From Amyelois transitella (taxonomy: Eukaryota; Arthropoda; Insecta; Lepidoptera; Pyralidae), in contig NC_083507.1 of NCBI RefSeq assembly GCF_032362555.1, forward strand, positions 4,281,001 through 4,345,000: a stretch of 64,000 bases of DNA, given 5' to 3'. This document shows, piece by piece, positions 1 to 16,347 of the stretch. Numbering within the stretch: position 1 is the stretch's first letter; every line of letters begins with the position of its first letter. The position numbers were made by a program, and so were the translations under genes. The notes below the pieces were generated by a model. That model did no database searches. It was not told the origin of the DNA and saw only the letters and a list, made by a program, of their open reading frames with translations.

Positions 1-540
1 TAATTGAAGTAAATTTTTGATATAAAAATCCATTTTTGTTATTTTGAATCCTTGTTCTGACCAATAAAATGCAGTTAAAGTATGAAATATTACTAAGGAT
101 ATATGAGGGTAATCCATCATAATATTTTCTATATTATTAATTGTTGTATAAAATTGGGTAGCATCATATATTTTTAGGATCACAAGATTACTTAGGACAT
201 CATGAAGAAACTTTTCCATGTTATCAATATCATGTGTCTTGTATAAAAGTTTATTTTTTAAACAACAAAATAACATGTTGTAATCCATATTGCCATCTGT
301 AGAAAATAACAAAACTCCTAACTGTGGTCCTCCAAATTTGGATGGTAATAATGCTTCACATATTAGGTCAGTGAGCAGGGGATTCAAACTTATTTGACTA
401 AACATTTCAATTGTTTCCCCAGATTTAGGACCTGTCTCAAATAAAGCAGGATAAAAATTTTCAATGTTATCCGTTCTCTTGAGTAATCTAGCAAGTAACT
501 GAACTCCTGATTCTACTTTGTATTTTGTGGTATTTGCCAT
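1..540 (-). CDS. XRCC2: XRCC2-like RAD51 paralogue (5' part; continues beyond position 1)
   Basis: The first 180 codons are open from the ATG at 540-538; an in-frame TGA lies two codons upstream, so the start is secure. The N-terminus (VESGVQLLARL), the stretch FGGPQLGVLLFSTDG-NMDYNMLF and the block SLVIFHTLTAFYW align in order with vertebrate XRCC2. In the family this is a RAD51 paralogue that works with RAD51D in homologous-recombination repair. Odd feature: where XRCC2 has its P-loop GxxxxGKT (about residues 47-57 here) the sequence reads FSQISLNPLLTD, so Walker A is missing, and the Walker B-like strand LVIFHTLTAFYW has H where D is expected. Published human XRCC2 work reports function without ATP binding, so this need not be a pseudogene. 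No intron is visible. Identity is by recalled similarity, not by search. Confidence 0.85.
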   Translation of the reverse strand, partial: MANTTKYKVESGVQLLARLLKRTDNIENFYPALFETGPKSGETIEMFSQISLNPLLTDLICEALLPSKFGGPQLGVLLFSTDGNMDYNMLFCCLKNKLLYKTHDIDNMEKFLHDVLSNLVILKIYDATQFYTTINNIENIMMDYPHISLVIFHTLTAFYWSEQGFKITKMDFYIKNLLQL

Positions 541-1025
541 TGCTCAATTTTTCTTTTACATCAGTGACATCACATAAAAATTCGTAGCACGATAATTATT
601 TGTTAATTAGGTAAACATACAAGATATGCCTGATGTACAAAACATGTAGAAAAAGATACTGACGTGGTAATCGCTCCTTTAATACTCCTATGTTATATCT
701 TCTTACTGGAACATAACACGGCACAAATAAGGTAGGTAAGGTGTTAGAACGTACTGTAAGAGGTAAATAGGTACCTACTTAGAGTATTGCGGTTGTTTTG
801 TTGTTATGAAATGACGAATGAGCTATTCAATTATGTAGGTACCTGGGTAATGGATATTATAACGTAGTGATTACATAATCTTTGATGGATTTAAGACATA
901 TTGACTCTATTTAGTTTGTGATGGTTAATCATTAATTATGTTACTTAGCAATTACTTTTTCCGCCAAAATTGCGTGTGTAGTTTGGTGTAGTGTTGCTAC
1001 TGACGAGACGATTGCAACTAGCGAC

Positions 1026-1108
1026 TATCGATAGATAAGTGTTACTACTATTTGACTAAACATAGTGTTACTACTATCGATAGGTCAAAATTACCAATAG
1101 TATCGATG
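1026..1108. promoter_or_regulatory. DRE-like TATCGATA cluster 1
   Basis: Exact TATCGATA palindromes occur at 1026-1033 and 1075-1082, with a one-base variant (TATCGATG) at 1101-1108. TATCGATA is the DREF-binding DRE of insect housekeeping and replication-gene promoters. The cluster is about 0.5 kb upstream of the XRCC2-like start codon. Function is inferred from the motif only. Confidence 0.4.
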
Positions 1109-1958
1109 CTTAGCTAGTATCGCTAGTATTTAGTATGTTTAGGTCGTACAATGAACTGTCCCATTACTCCATCACTATACGAGTGCATTGTGATCGACCC
1201 GGATCACGCAAAATGATCAATGCGCGCAGGTCTAATACCCATTTATACTGTTCTCTATCGAAAGTTGTGTTTATTATTTCAGATTATTTATGACAAAGTT
1301 ATTCATAAACTGATGTACTTTATACCCTTAACAAAGCAGATTTTATGTAAGAGAAAAGTTTCCATTTAAACTGAAATAATAGTTCTTCACAGTAGTAAAG
1401 TGAAGTAGCACGTCTTTCCTAAAGACAGAAAAATAAGTAGACTATGGCTCAAGGCAATAACTCGTCCAAAATTAAGGCCGAAACAGTATTTTAGGTTATG
1501 CAAATAAAATTTGAATTTCTATGAAAAATGTATCTAATTCACACGTAACATACGTGCAACGTTCGTTGCATAAATAGGTACCTAAATTATGTATGTACGA
1601 CACATATAAATACTCTTATAACCTTAATCTAATATTTTTCAGGCGTGGAATATCAACATGTTTATACAATAATAAATATATTTTACAAATAATCAAAACA
1701 AAGCGCCTATTTTGGAGAAACCTCCACTTTTACATTTATTCAGGTAAAACCCGTATGAAGATTTAAAATAGCATTTCACACTACTTAACAGGTTAGGAAT
1801 GGTCTTACCTATCTATTAGATACTCGCATGAAAGCTCCTCGATTTTTAAGTTCAATTTGAAGTTTTTGAACTTAAATACACAAAAACGCTATCAAAATCG
1901 CACGACAATAAATTTCATAACAAATAACAGGGGAACAAGCTACATGAGCGCCATCTAC

Positions 1959-2034
1959 GATCGATAGTATTGTTTCGCACGCGTAACTATCGCTAGATTA
2001 TCGATACCATTGTTTTATTCTACTATTATCGATA
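1959..2034. promoter_or_regulatory. DRE-like TATCGATA cluster 2
   Basis: Exact TATCGATA at 1999-2006 and 2027-2034, and a GATCGATA variant at 1959-1966. Together with cluster 1 this makes four exact copies of an 8-bp palindrome within 1 kb. They may serve either divergent gene, or could be the ends of an old repeat, since both clusters also contain the word TATCGCTAG. Confidence 0.35.
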
Positions 2035-2176
2035 TTGGTTAAGTGGAGCACTGATTCATCGTAGGTACTCTTTGTTTGCACGGTTCCCAACATAGGGGTT
2101 TTCCCCCAAATTTAGGGGGTAAATGAGGGGGATGGGATTTAAGGCTTTTATATGTTTAGAGTTATTTTTAAGTGCC

Positions 2177-2440
2177 ATGCCGTGTGGTTCCCGTCACCAA
2201 TACAAAAAAAGAATAGGACCACTCCATCTCTTTCCCATGGATGTCGTAAGAGGCGACTAAGGGATAGGCTTACAAACTTGGGATTCTTTTTTAGGCGATG
2301 GGCTAGCAACCTGTCACTATTTGAATCTCAATTCTATCATTAAGCCAAATAGCTAGATGTGACCATTCAGTCTTTTCAAGACTGTTGGCTCTGTCTACTC
2401 TGCAAGGGATATAGATGTGACCATACATATGTATGTATGT
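2177..2440 (+). mobile_element. SINE-like retroposon copy (family A), full length
   Basis: Begins with a variant of the family head GTGCCGTGTGGTTCCCGGCACC-like hairpin, passes through the family landmarks CCCATGGATGTCGTAAGAGG, GGCGATGGGCTAGCAACCTG and GACTGTTGGCTCTGTCTAC, and ends in a GTAT repeat tail. More than ten other copies occur in this window on both strands, and 5'-truncated copies are common, which is typical of target-primed retroposition. No RNA polymerase III boxes were confirmed. Confidence 0.75.
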
Positions 2441-3147
2441 ATTTTAAGGTGTTTCTAAATATATAATATTTTTAATATAAAAGTACTATCCGATCCAATA
2501 ATAGTCATTCAAATATTTTTTTAACCAACGAATAACTTCGGATTGGAAGACATCTAGTGTATCTAAATATAATTTAACTACTCTGTAATGATCTCTAATT
2601 ACTAGTATCGGCAGTATCACGCTCTACATACAAACTATCTTAAAAAATGTTAAGGTTATGTAAAGTCAATATATGTATATGATTTTAAAAATGTGGACTC
2701 TTCAGAAGAAATTGATATAGTTTAAGCGATCCATAATTTATAAATAATGAAAATTAATAAATATATATTGTTTTTATTAAATAAATATTTTTAGGATAAT
2801 TTACAAATGAAACATCTGAGGGTGTTTTCACTTAGGTTTAGCGATAAATATTTTTGTGAGTTGGTAACACTGCTTGTTTGTTATTTGTGGTAAATATTTA
2901 GGAATAAATAATTACCTGTGGTAAAAATAATTAAATTAAACGACAAAGGACGCGGTATTACATATATTTTTATAAGAGAAAAATAAAACACACAGCGATA
3001 TAGTATAAATTATTTTTCCGTGCGTGATAAATCCCTAAGAATTGGACCTTAAGCAGTATTAAAAATATGATTTTTATGAACTGACCGCCAACCAATAAAT
3101 AAAGTTTGGAAAAGGTTTAAATGGATATTACTTCGAAGTTCTAGCTA

Positions 3148-6100
3148 ATGAAATTGAACATGCATTATTTGAATATTAAGTTGTACGGTCTTATATTTTT
3201 ACTGCTGAATGAAGTACACAACTCTTCTTCAGAAATAATTACACTATCTATTGGTACCGCTGTATTAGCAGGAGCATGGATGAAATGGGATAATTTAATA
3301 ACGGATAACACCGTTTGTCGTTTCATGGAATGCTGCAATGATGCCTATGTGCCATATGATTTGGATAGTAAGTCTGACTTCTTTCTATTTTTAAATTTTC
3401 AATAAATTTCTAACTAGCCTTTACATTGGGCTTCATACGACATACATAAAATCATGAATGGTTTAGCAAAAACTACATCTTTCCACTGCCACATTCTGCA
3501 TACTTCTTGCGTAGCTTGGTGGTTTTGGGTACTTGTGATAGGGACGAGATAAAACTGAGGGTGAAAAAATGAAAATTTTTGAGTTATAAAAATTTCCATG
3601 TTTTTTCAGAGCTTAAATACTCATTGAGTGAAAAAATGTATGGCCAACCTCTTGTTAGTGAATTGGTGAATATACTTCATGCTCACAGAGAATCTGTGTA
3701 TGATAAAAATAAATCAAATAAGAAGGCATTGGTCATAAGTCTTCATGGATGGTCAGGTGTGGGTAAAAACTATGCCGCAACCATGATAGCAGAATCCTTG
3801 TATAAAAATGGAATGAAAAGTAAATTTGTTAAAGTGTTTATGGGTAAAAAAGACTTTGACTGTACAGATCTTGAGAAAAGCAAAGTGAGTATCAGTTCTT
3901 AAATTGTGATCTTCATTTAAGTAAAAATGTTATGGATATTTAAAAAAATTCTTAACCATGAAGAGTTTATTTCTTAAACAAATGGCTTTAAAAAGTTTTA
4001 CATTATGCTCAGTATTTTTTTTTAACTATTTCAAAAATCACAAAAAAGTATTTTGTGTTTATATTAAGATATCTGTGTTTATTATCAAACAACCAATAAT
4101 CGCTGTGAAAGGCCAGAATGCTGACCTCCACACCAACAGTTACACCCAGCCCTTTGATGATTATAGTTTATAAATGTGTATTTATCTTCTTCATCCTGGT
4201 ACTTACTCTGGCTGCAACTTCTTTAGGGAGACTTCAAGTGTTCTTAGTTGTTCTAAGTGGGGTCTACCAAACACTAAGAGTAGATGAAGCAACTTACCCA
4301 TGTGGCCCTGTTAACATGGTACTTAAATTTACACTTTTGGAAGACTTTAATTGAAGAAATTATATTTGCTGTAAATAATTGTATCTTTATATTTTCCAGC
4401 AAACCTTAATTGCAAGTGTCAACAGCATTGTTAAGAAGTGTGGCAAGTCTTTGATAATTTTTGATGAAATTCATGACATGTGTCCATCTGTGCTGGATGC
4501 AATAAAACCTATGCTAGACCATCATCATGCTGTTGATGGTGTTGATTATAGGTAACTAAATGACCTAGCTCATGTGCACAAAGTGTGAGTTCAGATTGGG
4601 ATGGCAATTGTTAGCAGTAATGTGGTGTGCATTTTCAGTGTGTTATAATTTTAACCTGTATCTACCTGCATACTTAAAAAGACCACTACCGATTGATAGC
4701 TCAGTAAGGTTGCAAGCAGTTTGACTAGTTTAGTCACAGCTGCTGGCTTGTGCCATTTAGTATATTACAACCTTAAGCATAATTTTTCTCATTCAATGGG
4801 GTTCAAATTCAAACATCTCCAATCTAACTAATGTGGATTTTATTTCAGGGATAGCATTTTCATTTTTATATCTAACATTGGTGGAAAAGAGATAGCTTCA
4901 AATTTATTAGAGCTTTATGGAGAAGGTGTAAAGAGGAATGAAGTTGAATTCCATAACTTCGAGCCTATAATTAGGAGAACTGCATATCATCAAGGTATCT
5001 ATATTTATTATTAACTAGCTGTAGCCCGCCACTTCGTACGCCTGGAAGAGTCTGTCATGGTTATTCTCCGTTGTATGCAAGGTGTTATCATAAATGTATT
5101 TTTGTACAAACTTATTTTTGACGTATTGTTTTTTTTTTATTCAATTCTTAAATCACCCAATCAAATCTTTTCCAGACCTGTTGTTAAAATCATAAGCAAT
5201 TTAAGTTTTCCGATGCTTATAAGGTCATTAATTTTTTATTGGTATGTCAGATAATTAAATAAATAGATGGGTAATAACACTTATCATTTATACACCTATA
5301 TCCATATAAATACCAATTATCCAATAGGGATAGGCAGAAAGAGTATTCCTCCTTGCGAAGAACCTTTTTAAAACTACATTCATGGTTGTAGCATCGCGAG
5401 AAAGGTTGATGAGTTTATATAAAAATATTTAAAAAGCGCCATCTATTGAGAAAAAGCCGTTTAGCCCGCGCGATTTTACCGCCACTTACAAAAGACCATA
5501 GGTTTTTCGCAAACCCCACAGGAATTATAGTCTTTGCGGCATTTAGTAGAATAACCATAACGGAAAATATAAAATATCTGAGCCGCGCGGCATGGTAGGT
5601 GCAGCGTCATGTTTTGCACATCATGCGGCACGGGTGAATTTTACCACGGCGTTATTTTTAAATTGTTATATCTTCTAAGATGTTCATTGAAATTAAGTGT
5701 TGCCAACTACAATTTTGTTCACAATTAAATACCTACTCTTAATCAATAAGAAATTTATTTGGATAAAGATTAATATTATTACGTTGATACAACTCTTAAC
5801 AAATAATGCATTAATTTCGTCCAAATTTGATTACCATAACAACGGTTCTAGTGAGTTTATCTTAAAAGATAGACATATACTGTTGTGGACATTTTTTAAG
5901 ATTATTTCAAGAGGAATAATTCTAACATACATATATTTTTGGTATCTTGAACCGTTTTCGCAGCGCACGCAACGGAAGCCCTCAAGGCTTAATAATTTTC
6001 CTCGTTTTTTTCATATTTTCCATTATTTCTTCGCTCTTAATAGTTGCAGCGTAATGTTTTATAGCCTAAAGCCGTTCTCGATAAATCGTCTATTCAACAC

Positions 6101-8283
6101 AAAAAGAATTTTTCAATTCGAACCAGCAGTTCCTGAGATTAGCGCGTTCAAACAAACAAACTCTTCAGCTTTATAATACTAGTGTAGATAACATTTAAAA
6201 CAAGAAAAATAAACCAAAAATGTTTTAACTGTGTTAAACTACTTGGGATTTATAAGAATAAATTCATTTGGCTTTATGAAAATGAATCGAAATGGCTATA
6301 AAAGGTTGAAAAAAAATTTGTCACTTGATAGAAATAAGCTCTGCCAAGCCATGGATCAGTTACATACTAGTTCCATATGATTTGAACTTTCGAACTTGTC
6401 TGAGTGCTCCATGGATTGGGTGAGTCAGGTTTTTACAAAGCAATTCCCATGTGACCTCTGTAACCTCTGCAGGGAAACTTAACCTATATTGGGTACGCCC
6501 ATTACACATGGTTTCATCAGGATGTTTTTCCCAACATTTACTAATGATATTACTCTAAAAAGTCTTTGGTTGGTACATGGTAGGATTTGAATGAGTGCCA
6601 ACCAGAGCATCACGCCCATTATACTCTGGCACCTTTACCGTTCCCGCTGAGGCTTATTTTGCTGAGTTAGTTGCCCATGAAACAGTATTAAGCATTACAT
6701 TTTAAGCATAGCTCAACATGTATATAAAATTTTCTCTAGCTGCACACAATTCAGTGTGAGAATGGGACTTGAATCATATTCATTTGTAAGAGACCATCTT
6801 ATGAGCCCCGTGCTGCGTTTTAGTAATTTTATTTACATACCTATAAAGTACAATATAAAAATTCTTTGCAGGAGGATTTGAAAAGTCTGCAACTATTGCA
6901 CATCATCTAATCGACCATTACATTCCGTTTCTACCTCTAGAGCAAAATCATGTTGAACTATGTGCACTGGCTGAATTCAGATTTCATGGTATATTGGACC
7001 CTTCAGAGGAGATGATGGCGTAAGTAACATACCTATTGACTTTTTCAATCTCTTAGGTATACATCCCTCTGCCTCAGAGCGTTTCTGGCTCTACATACTT
7101 TCAATTTTATTTCCAAACTTATTGTTTGTATTATATTGGATGGGGCGAGATCGATTAGAGAAAAAACATACAGCTAAACATGGCCTTTCGGACGTTCCAA
7201 GACTACCGCGTAAGGAAAATATACCCGATTACATGTATTTACGTATGAATAAATATATGGTTTCGTAAAAGAAAACTAAGGGTATAAGATTGAACCTCCT
7301 GCACCATTTAAATATCGGACGACGTGACGTAGGCAGGGATTCTACCCGTACGTGGTCGAAATCACCAACCTTCGCACCTTGCTATTCGCCAAATCTTTTA
7401 TCATGCGAACCGCTGTGATTTGTATTTTTCGCCCCGCATCTCTCTTCCCCGATTCATATAATTTGTGGATTTTCAACGCAAGAGTGTTTTAGCTTCATCT
7501 TGCTCAACAAATCTGTCAACACGTTCAAATCTATTATAAAACAAAAAATAAATAGGAACATTCATTTACATGAGTAACATTGAGAGTCGGTGGTCGAATC
7601 ATTAAGGTAAAAATCACAGGTCACATCCCACCTCGTCCATGTAGGAATAACTATTTTCGAAGTTATGTTAATTAGTTTGAATACTAATCGATGATCTTAT
7701 GGTGAGGGAAAACATCGTAAGGAAACTGGCAAATTCAGGCAACTATAGATATGTGTGTAAGAATGATTAATTCAATACGGGTTAGGTTCCTCTGCAAAGG
7801 TTGTGGAGGTCAGATGGTGGTCGTTTGGTGTAAAAACCTGTCTCACCCAATCCAGGTTCCATGATCAAAGGCATACACTAGGCTCCTCTCCAGAGGGGTG
7901 AGGATGCAACCGGGACTCAAAGTCAGGAGGAAGAAGGTGGAATTTCATTGTTTATGCATTATGTATTATCAATCACCAGAGATAATATTGATTGTTTTTG
8001 TTGGCAGCTGCTTGGAAAAAAGCTATATTAAAGTGATTTCTCAGAAAGATTTGTAGGTCTAATTTCTAGTTCAAAAGTATTTGTTAAAAGTGTGTATTCC
8101 AACCTTTTGTATTTGTGTCCATCGGTCTCTCGATAAAAGATAATATTTTTTTTCAGGGAAGCTTTAACAGTAATAACGTATGGCCCAAGTGAAGACCAGC
8201 CCATTTTTGCTAATAATGGTTGTAAACGATTTACAAGGCACATTCCATATGTAATACAGAAATTTAAGAGTAGAAAGAATTAG
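3148..8283 (+). CDS. Torsin AAA+ ATPase (6 exons, 355 aa)
   Basis: Coding exons are 3148-3367, 3610-3884, 4400-4551, 4849-4994, 6872-7019 and 8157-8283, all with GT-AG borders and matching phases. A stop two codons before the ATG supports the start. Residues 1-24 form a signal peptide, followed by a short hydrophobic stretch (ITLSIGTAVLAGAW) as in torsins. Walker A is GWSGVGKN (about 120-127) with the torsin-specific Asn; Walker B is LIIFDEIH (about 183-190). SLHGW, DAIKPML and FIFISN are torsin signatures, and the C-terminal GCK (Cys about 336) is the redox-sensor motif. Length fits the family (human TorsinA 332 aa). Torsins act in the ER lumen and perinuclear space and need LAP1/LULL1-type activators. 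Intron 4 carries a 1.17 kb Helitron and introns 1 and 5 carry retroposon pieces. Confidence 0.94.
3436..3525 (-). mobile_element. RTE-type LINE 3'-tail fragment in torsin intron 1
   Basis: The stretch CATACATAAAATCATG ... CATCTTTCCACTGCCAC ... CTGCATACTTC matches, in reverse, the better kept RTE tail at 54550-54822. It is degenerate and short. Confidence 0.5.
5015..6188 (-). mobile_element. Non-autonomous Helitron (Lep1-like), complete, in torsin intron 4
   Basis: Read on the minus strand it begins TCTACACTAGTATTATAAAG at 6188 and ends in CTAG at 5015 after a GC-rich 3' segment (CGTACGAAGTGGCGGGCTAC). It is flanked by A at 5014 and T at 6189 on the plus strand, which fits Helitron insertion between A and T without target duplication. 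The subterminal sequence (GAAGAGTTTGTTTGTTTG, then CTAATCTCAGGAACTGCTGG) is the 5' region I know from lepidopteran Helitrons. The 159-codon open frame at 5697-6176 inside it has no recognisable product. Identity from memory of the family. Confidence 0.8.
6330..6600 (-). mobile_element. Dispersed retroposon-like repeat (family B), minus copy
   Basis: Reversed, it reads TAGGTTAAGTTTCCCTGCAG ... GTAAAAACCTGACTCACCCA, which matches the plus-oriented copy at 7590-7940 in the next torsin intron. The family is not named here. The neighbouring 6600-6840 looks like degenerate repeat as well. Confidence 0.5.
7590..7940 (+). mobile_element. Dispersed retroposon-like repeat (family B), plus copy
   Basis: Contains GTGAGGGAAAACATCGTAAG and GGTTAGGTTCCTCTGCAAAG, then GTAAAAACCTGTCTCACCCA. 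The same landmarks occur inverted at 6330-6600. It sits in torsin intron 5. No reading frame. Confidence 0.5.
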
Positions 8284-9304
8284 ATTTATATACTTAAGTA
8301 AATATTTTATAACTTATTGTGATAGACTAACTTTCTTCGGGTAGCTAAGTTTGCAAAGCAAGTTAGCATGGCGTGATTGTCCGTAAAATTAAGAAACTGG
8401 AAATCTTGTGTTTTTTGATGGAATGTTAATATTTATTTATGTACTTTGTGAAGTAAGAAGAGTTGTTGTTGCTAAAAGCATTTTGTTAGTGTTCAATCCA
8501 CGAAATTTCGGGACAGTTCTTACAATTAATACTATGATTTAACGTACGTATTTATATATTTACTTGTTAATGATTTCTACACATGAAATTATTTTAAATA
8601 CGTGACTCTTTGACAAATAACAAAGAACATAGGAACAAACTTAATATTCTTTTTTATTTTATAAAATACTAATTAAATACTTGTTTTCAAAATTACAACG
8701 GTCATAACAATGTATAAAACAAATTTTATACAAATCTGTTTTTAAAAGTTATGTAAAAGAAGATAAAATGACGCGACAGGAATAGAAAGGCAATGCTTAG
8801 GTACTTGGTAAATGAAGAGAATTAATAAAAATCATAACCCTCCTATTTGTAAAGTCAGGGAAAAAGTAAGTTGACTTACCAAATATATATAGGCCTGCTA
8901 AACCTACAGGCAACTCACCTCAACAGTCCAACTGAGAAAACTTTTCTTAGTTGGACTGTTGACCACTTATTAGTAGGCAGTCACACTATATTTTCAGGTA
9001 AGTAATCAATATGCAGTAAGAACAACAGTTAAATTGTCCAATATGAAATGTGAAAATTTATAGGGTAAATCGACCGTAGCTATTGTACATTCATAAGTAA
9101 AACCCACATCACTAATAAATTCTGTTAAACATAAAATTTGTTTTATTTATTTCATATTAAAACTACAGGAAATCTTCAAAATTAGAAAATATAATAAAGT
9201 AATCAATTACATACCTACTTTTTAAGGAATGCATTTCTTTAATAATAATGACTACACACAATCAATTGCACAATAAGTGAAACTTTTTTTTGTAGTTTTA
9301 GTAT
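8284..9304. other. Convergent intergenic region between torsin and ATG5
   Basis: About 1 kb between the stop codons of two converging genes, so it should hold both 3' UTRs. It is AT-rich and has one near-perfect hairpin (8921-8961). No gene recognised. Confidence 0.6.
8921..8961. repeat. Near-perfect 20-bp inverted repeat with 1-nt loop
   Basis: CAACAGTCCAACTGAGAAAA is followed one base later by its reverse complement with a single mismatch. It lies between the torsin and ATG5 stop codons, about 380 bp past the ATG5 stop on its transcript side, and could form a cruciform or an RNA hairpin. Confidence 0.75.
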
Positions 9305-14202
<4,898 letters not shown>

Positions 14203-14649
14203 CGTGATCGAAGGTTAGTTTTTATTTTACAACTCAGGAACTTTTATATAACTCAGGAAATATTTCAAATTGGTGAAAGAGGAAAACAAATACAAAAAAT
14301 AAAAACGAAACCACACCACAGTACAAAACTTCTATTTCTTAAAATTGGAAATGACAGTGACATCTGACAAATTTGGTTGGGACTTGGGACTTGCCGTGGG
14401 TCTTTGTCTCTTTGCTTTTACCATCGAATGTCCAATGACTTTGCTTGCTTCATAGTTAATAAAAAACCTTTGATGTGTCGAAATGTCAAACGTCTGTCAT
14501 AACAAAAACACGTGTGCTTTATACAATTTGACTTTGTGCTTTTTATTTTGGCTTTATTTTATTAAATACGTTCTGACTGATAGTTTTCCCGTAATTTATT
14601 TAATAAAGTAATCTGCAAAAACAGTGTTTTAGTACACAAACTCAAGAAC
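14203..14649. promoter_or_regulatory. Shared divergent promoter region of ATG5 and EMG1
   Basis: The two start codons are 447 bp apart and face away from each other, so both promoters must fit in this interval if the 5' UTRs are unspliced. No TATA box or clear initiator was identified. Sharing of regulatory sequence is an inference from spacing. Confidence 0.55.
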
Positions 14650-16347
14650 ATGGGTAAGAAAAGAAAACTGGCTTCCAAAGACGATGAATTTGAATATGAT
14701 CCAATACCAAGACATTTAGTTACATCACATATTAAAAAGCAAGAGAAACGCCTTATAGTTATTTTAGAAAATGCACAATTAGAGACGGTCAAGGTAAGTG
14801 AATTAAAAGAGTACCCCGAAATTATTTAATATTTTGACTATCTGTTGTGTTAATTTAGTGATTAGCATGCAGGTAAGTCCAGTGTTAAGATGGTATTCTG
14901 CAGTTTTTTTATTATTTGTTTTACTAGAAATACAATACCTTGTATACTTTTTTGGTTTTTGGAATAATGCGCAAAAAACCTTCCTCCTTTTTTCCTTATA
15001 TGAGGAATAAAGTGCTTGTATTGTGTCAGGATAAACGGAGCGCACACTGAGTCGTTTAAGATTGAGAAAGGCGTTAGTCAAGGATGTGTTGCGTCACCGA
15101 ACTGTTCAACCTATTTATGGATAGTTGTTTGACAGATTTGAAAGTGGATTAAGAATGAATGAGTTACTCGTCAAAAGTCTGCTCTATGCCAACGATCAGG
15201 TTATACTAGCTTCATCAGCAGAGTTACAGGAAAACTGTATGCATGATGCTTTGAATGAGTAAGGAATAAAAGTGAACATATCTTGATCAAATTAAGGACG
15301 TCCTGGCAAAGGGTTAGGTCAGGAGTACCGGATACTGCCGAGCTTGCATGAAGTGATATATGAATGTGGATGAAGCGAAGGAAGTATGCAGATGCGATGT
15401 GTATGTAGCAAAAAACACAGATAGTCAGATAGGGTAGCTTATTTGGGCAATTTAGGTCATTTTATTATTTTACTTTCAATTAAATAATTTTTTTCCTTTT
15501 TGTTTACAGACTGGGAATAGTTTTGAATTGTTGAACTGTGATGACCATGCCAACATACTTCGAAAAAACAACCGTGATCCCGGTACATGCCGGCCAGATA
15601 TCACTCATCAGTCTCTGTTGATGCTAATGGACTCTCCACTTAACCGTGCTGGTTTGCTGCAAGTCTATATTCACACAGAAAAGAATGTCCTTATTGAAAT
15701 AAACCCACAGACCCGAATACCAAGAACATTCAAGAGATTTGCAGGATTAATGGGTATTATCACTTAACCTGAGAGCTAAGATTGTATAAGATTTTAATTA
15801 AAGATAAAAATGTTGTATCAATCACTGTATCTAACTAGTTAGTGCCTAATAAGTGTAAAAAAGTCTTGTTGAGAAGCTTATATGTTGCTGTTTTTATTTA
15901 GATTTGTCACATTTTTTTTAAAGGAAAATTAATTTAAATCCATTAAGTATTTGGTTGTTTTATTTATTCAAATGGCAGAGGTTCTGTTTTATTTTTTATA
16001 GCTAATCATAATTTTTTTTTACAGTTCAACTACTACATAAGTTTGCAATTAGAGCATCAGATGGGCCTATGAAACTATTAAAGGTAATTAAGAATCCAGT
16101 GACACAACACCTGCCAGTCGGTGTAAAGAAGATAACAATGTCTTTTAGTTCCAAAGTTGTTCAGAATTGCCGGGAGCTAGTGCCTAAGGATGAACCCATA
16201 GTGTTAATCATTGGCGCTATGGCCCATGGGAAGGTTGAAGTGGACTATTCAGAAGATGTTATATCTATAAGCAATTATCCGTTGTCAGCAGCCTTGACTT
16301 GTGCAAAACTATGTACTGCTTTTGAAGAAGTGTGGGAGGTGGTGTAA
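14650..16347 (+). CDS. EMG1: rRNA small-subunit pseudouridine N1-methyltransferase Nep1 (3 exons, 236 aa)
   Basis: Exons are 14650-14793, 15510-15753 and 16025-16347, with GT-AG borders and matching phases. The start GAACATGGG is in good context. The product has a short basic head ([10 protein letters not shown]), then [83 protein letters not shown] and the C-terminal [20 protein letters not shown], which are nearly invariant in the SPOUT-class Nep1/Emg1 family. In eukaryotes it methylates the hypermodified 18S pseudouridine and is needed for 40S subunit biogenesis in the nucleolus. Length fits human EMG1 (244 aa). Intron 1 contains a decayed RTE reverse-transcriptase fragment. Confidence 0.97.
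15025..15415 (+). pseudogene. Decayed RTE-type LINE: reverse transcriptase remnant and 3' tail
   Basis: Conceptual translation gives [16 protein letters not shown], then, after frame breaks, [20 protein letters not shown] and [20 protein letters not shown], which are the RT motif B and motif C regions of RTE elements. The catalytic YADD has become YAND. From about 15275 the 3' tail follows (CTTGATCAAATTAAGGACGT ... GCATGAAGTGATATATGAAT). Lies in EMG1 intron 1. Clearly non-functional. Confidence 0.8.

Larger units (their letters stand above)
541..3147. other. Intergenic region between XRCC2 and torsin
   Basis: This 2.6 kb separates two divergently transcribed genes. It holds two clusters of TATCGATA words (1026-1108 and 1959-2034), one SINE-like copy (2177-2440) and otherwise AT-rich DNA. 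No coding exon was recognised; the 63-codon open frame from 2152 lies inside the SINE-like copy. Confidence 0.6.

Noticed and set aside
5697-6176. 159-codon frame as a gene
   Set aside because: It lies wholly inside a non-autonomous Helitron and has no recognised domain.
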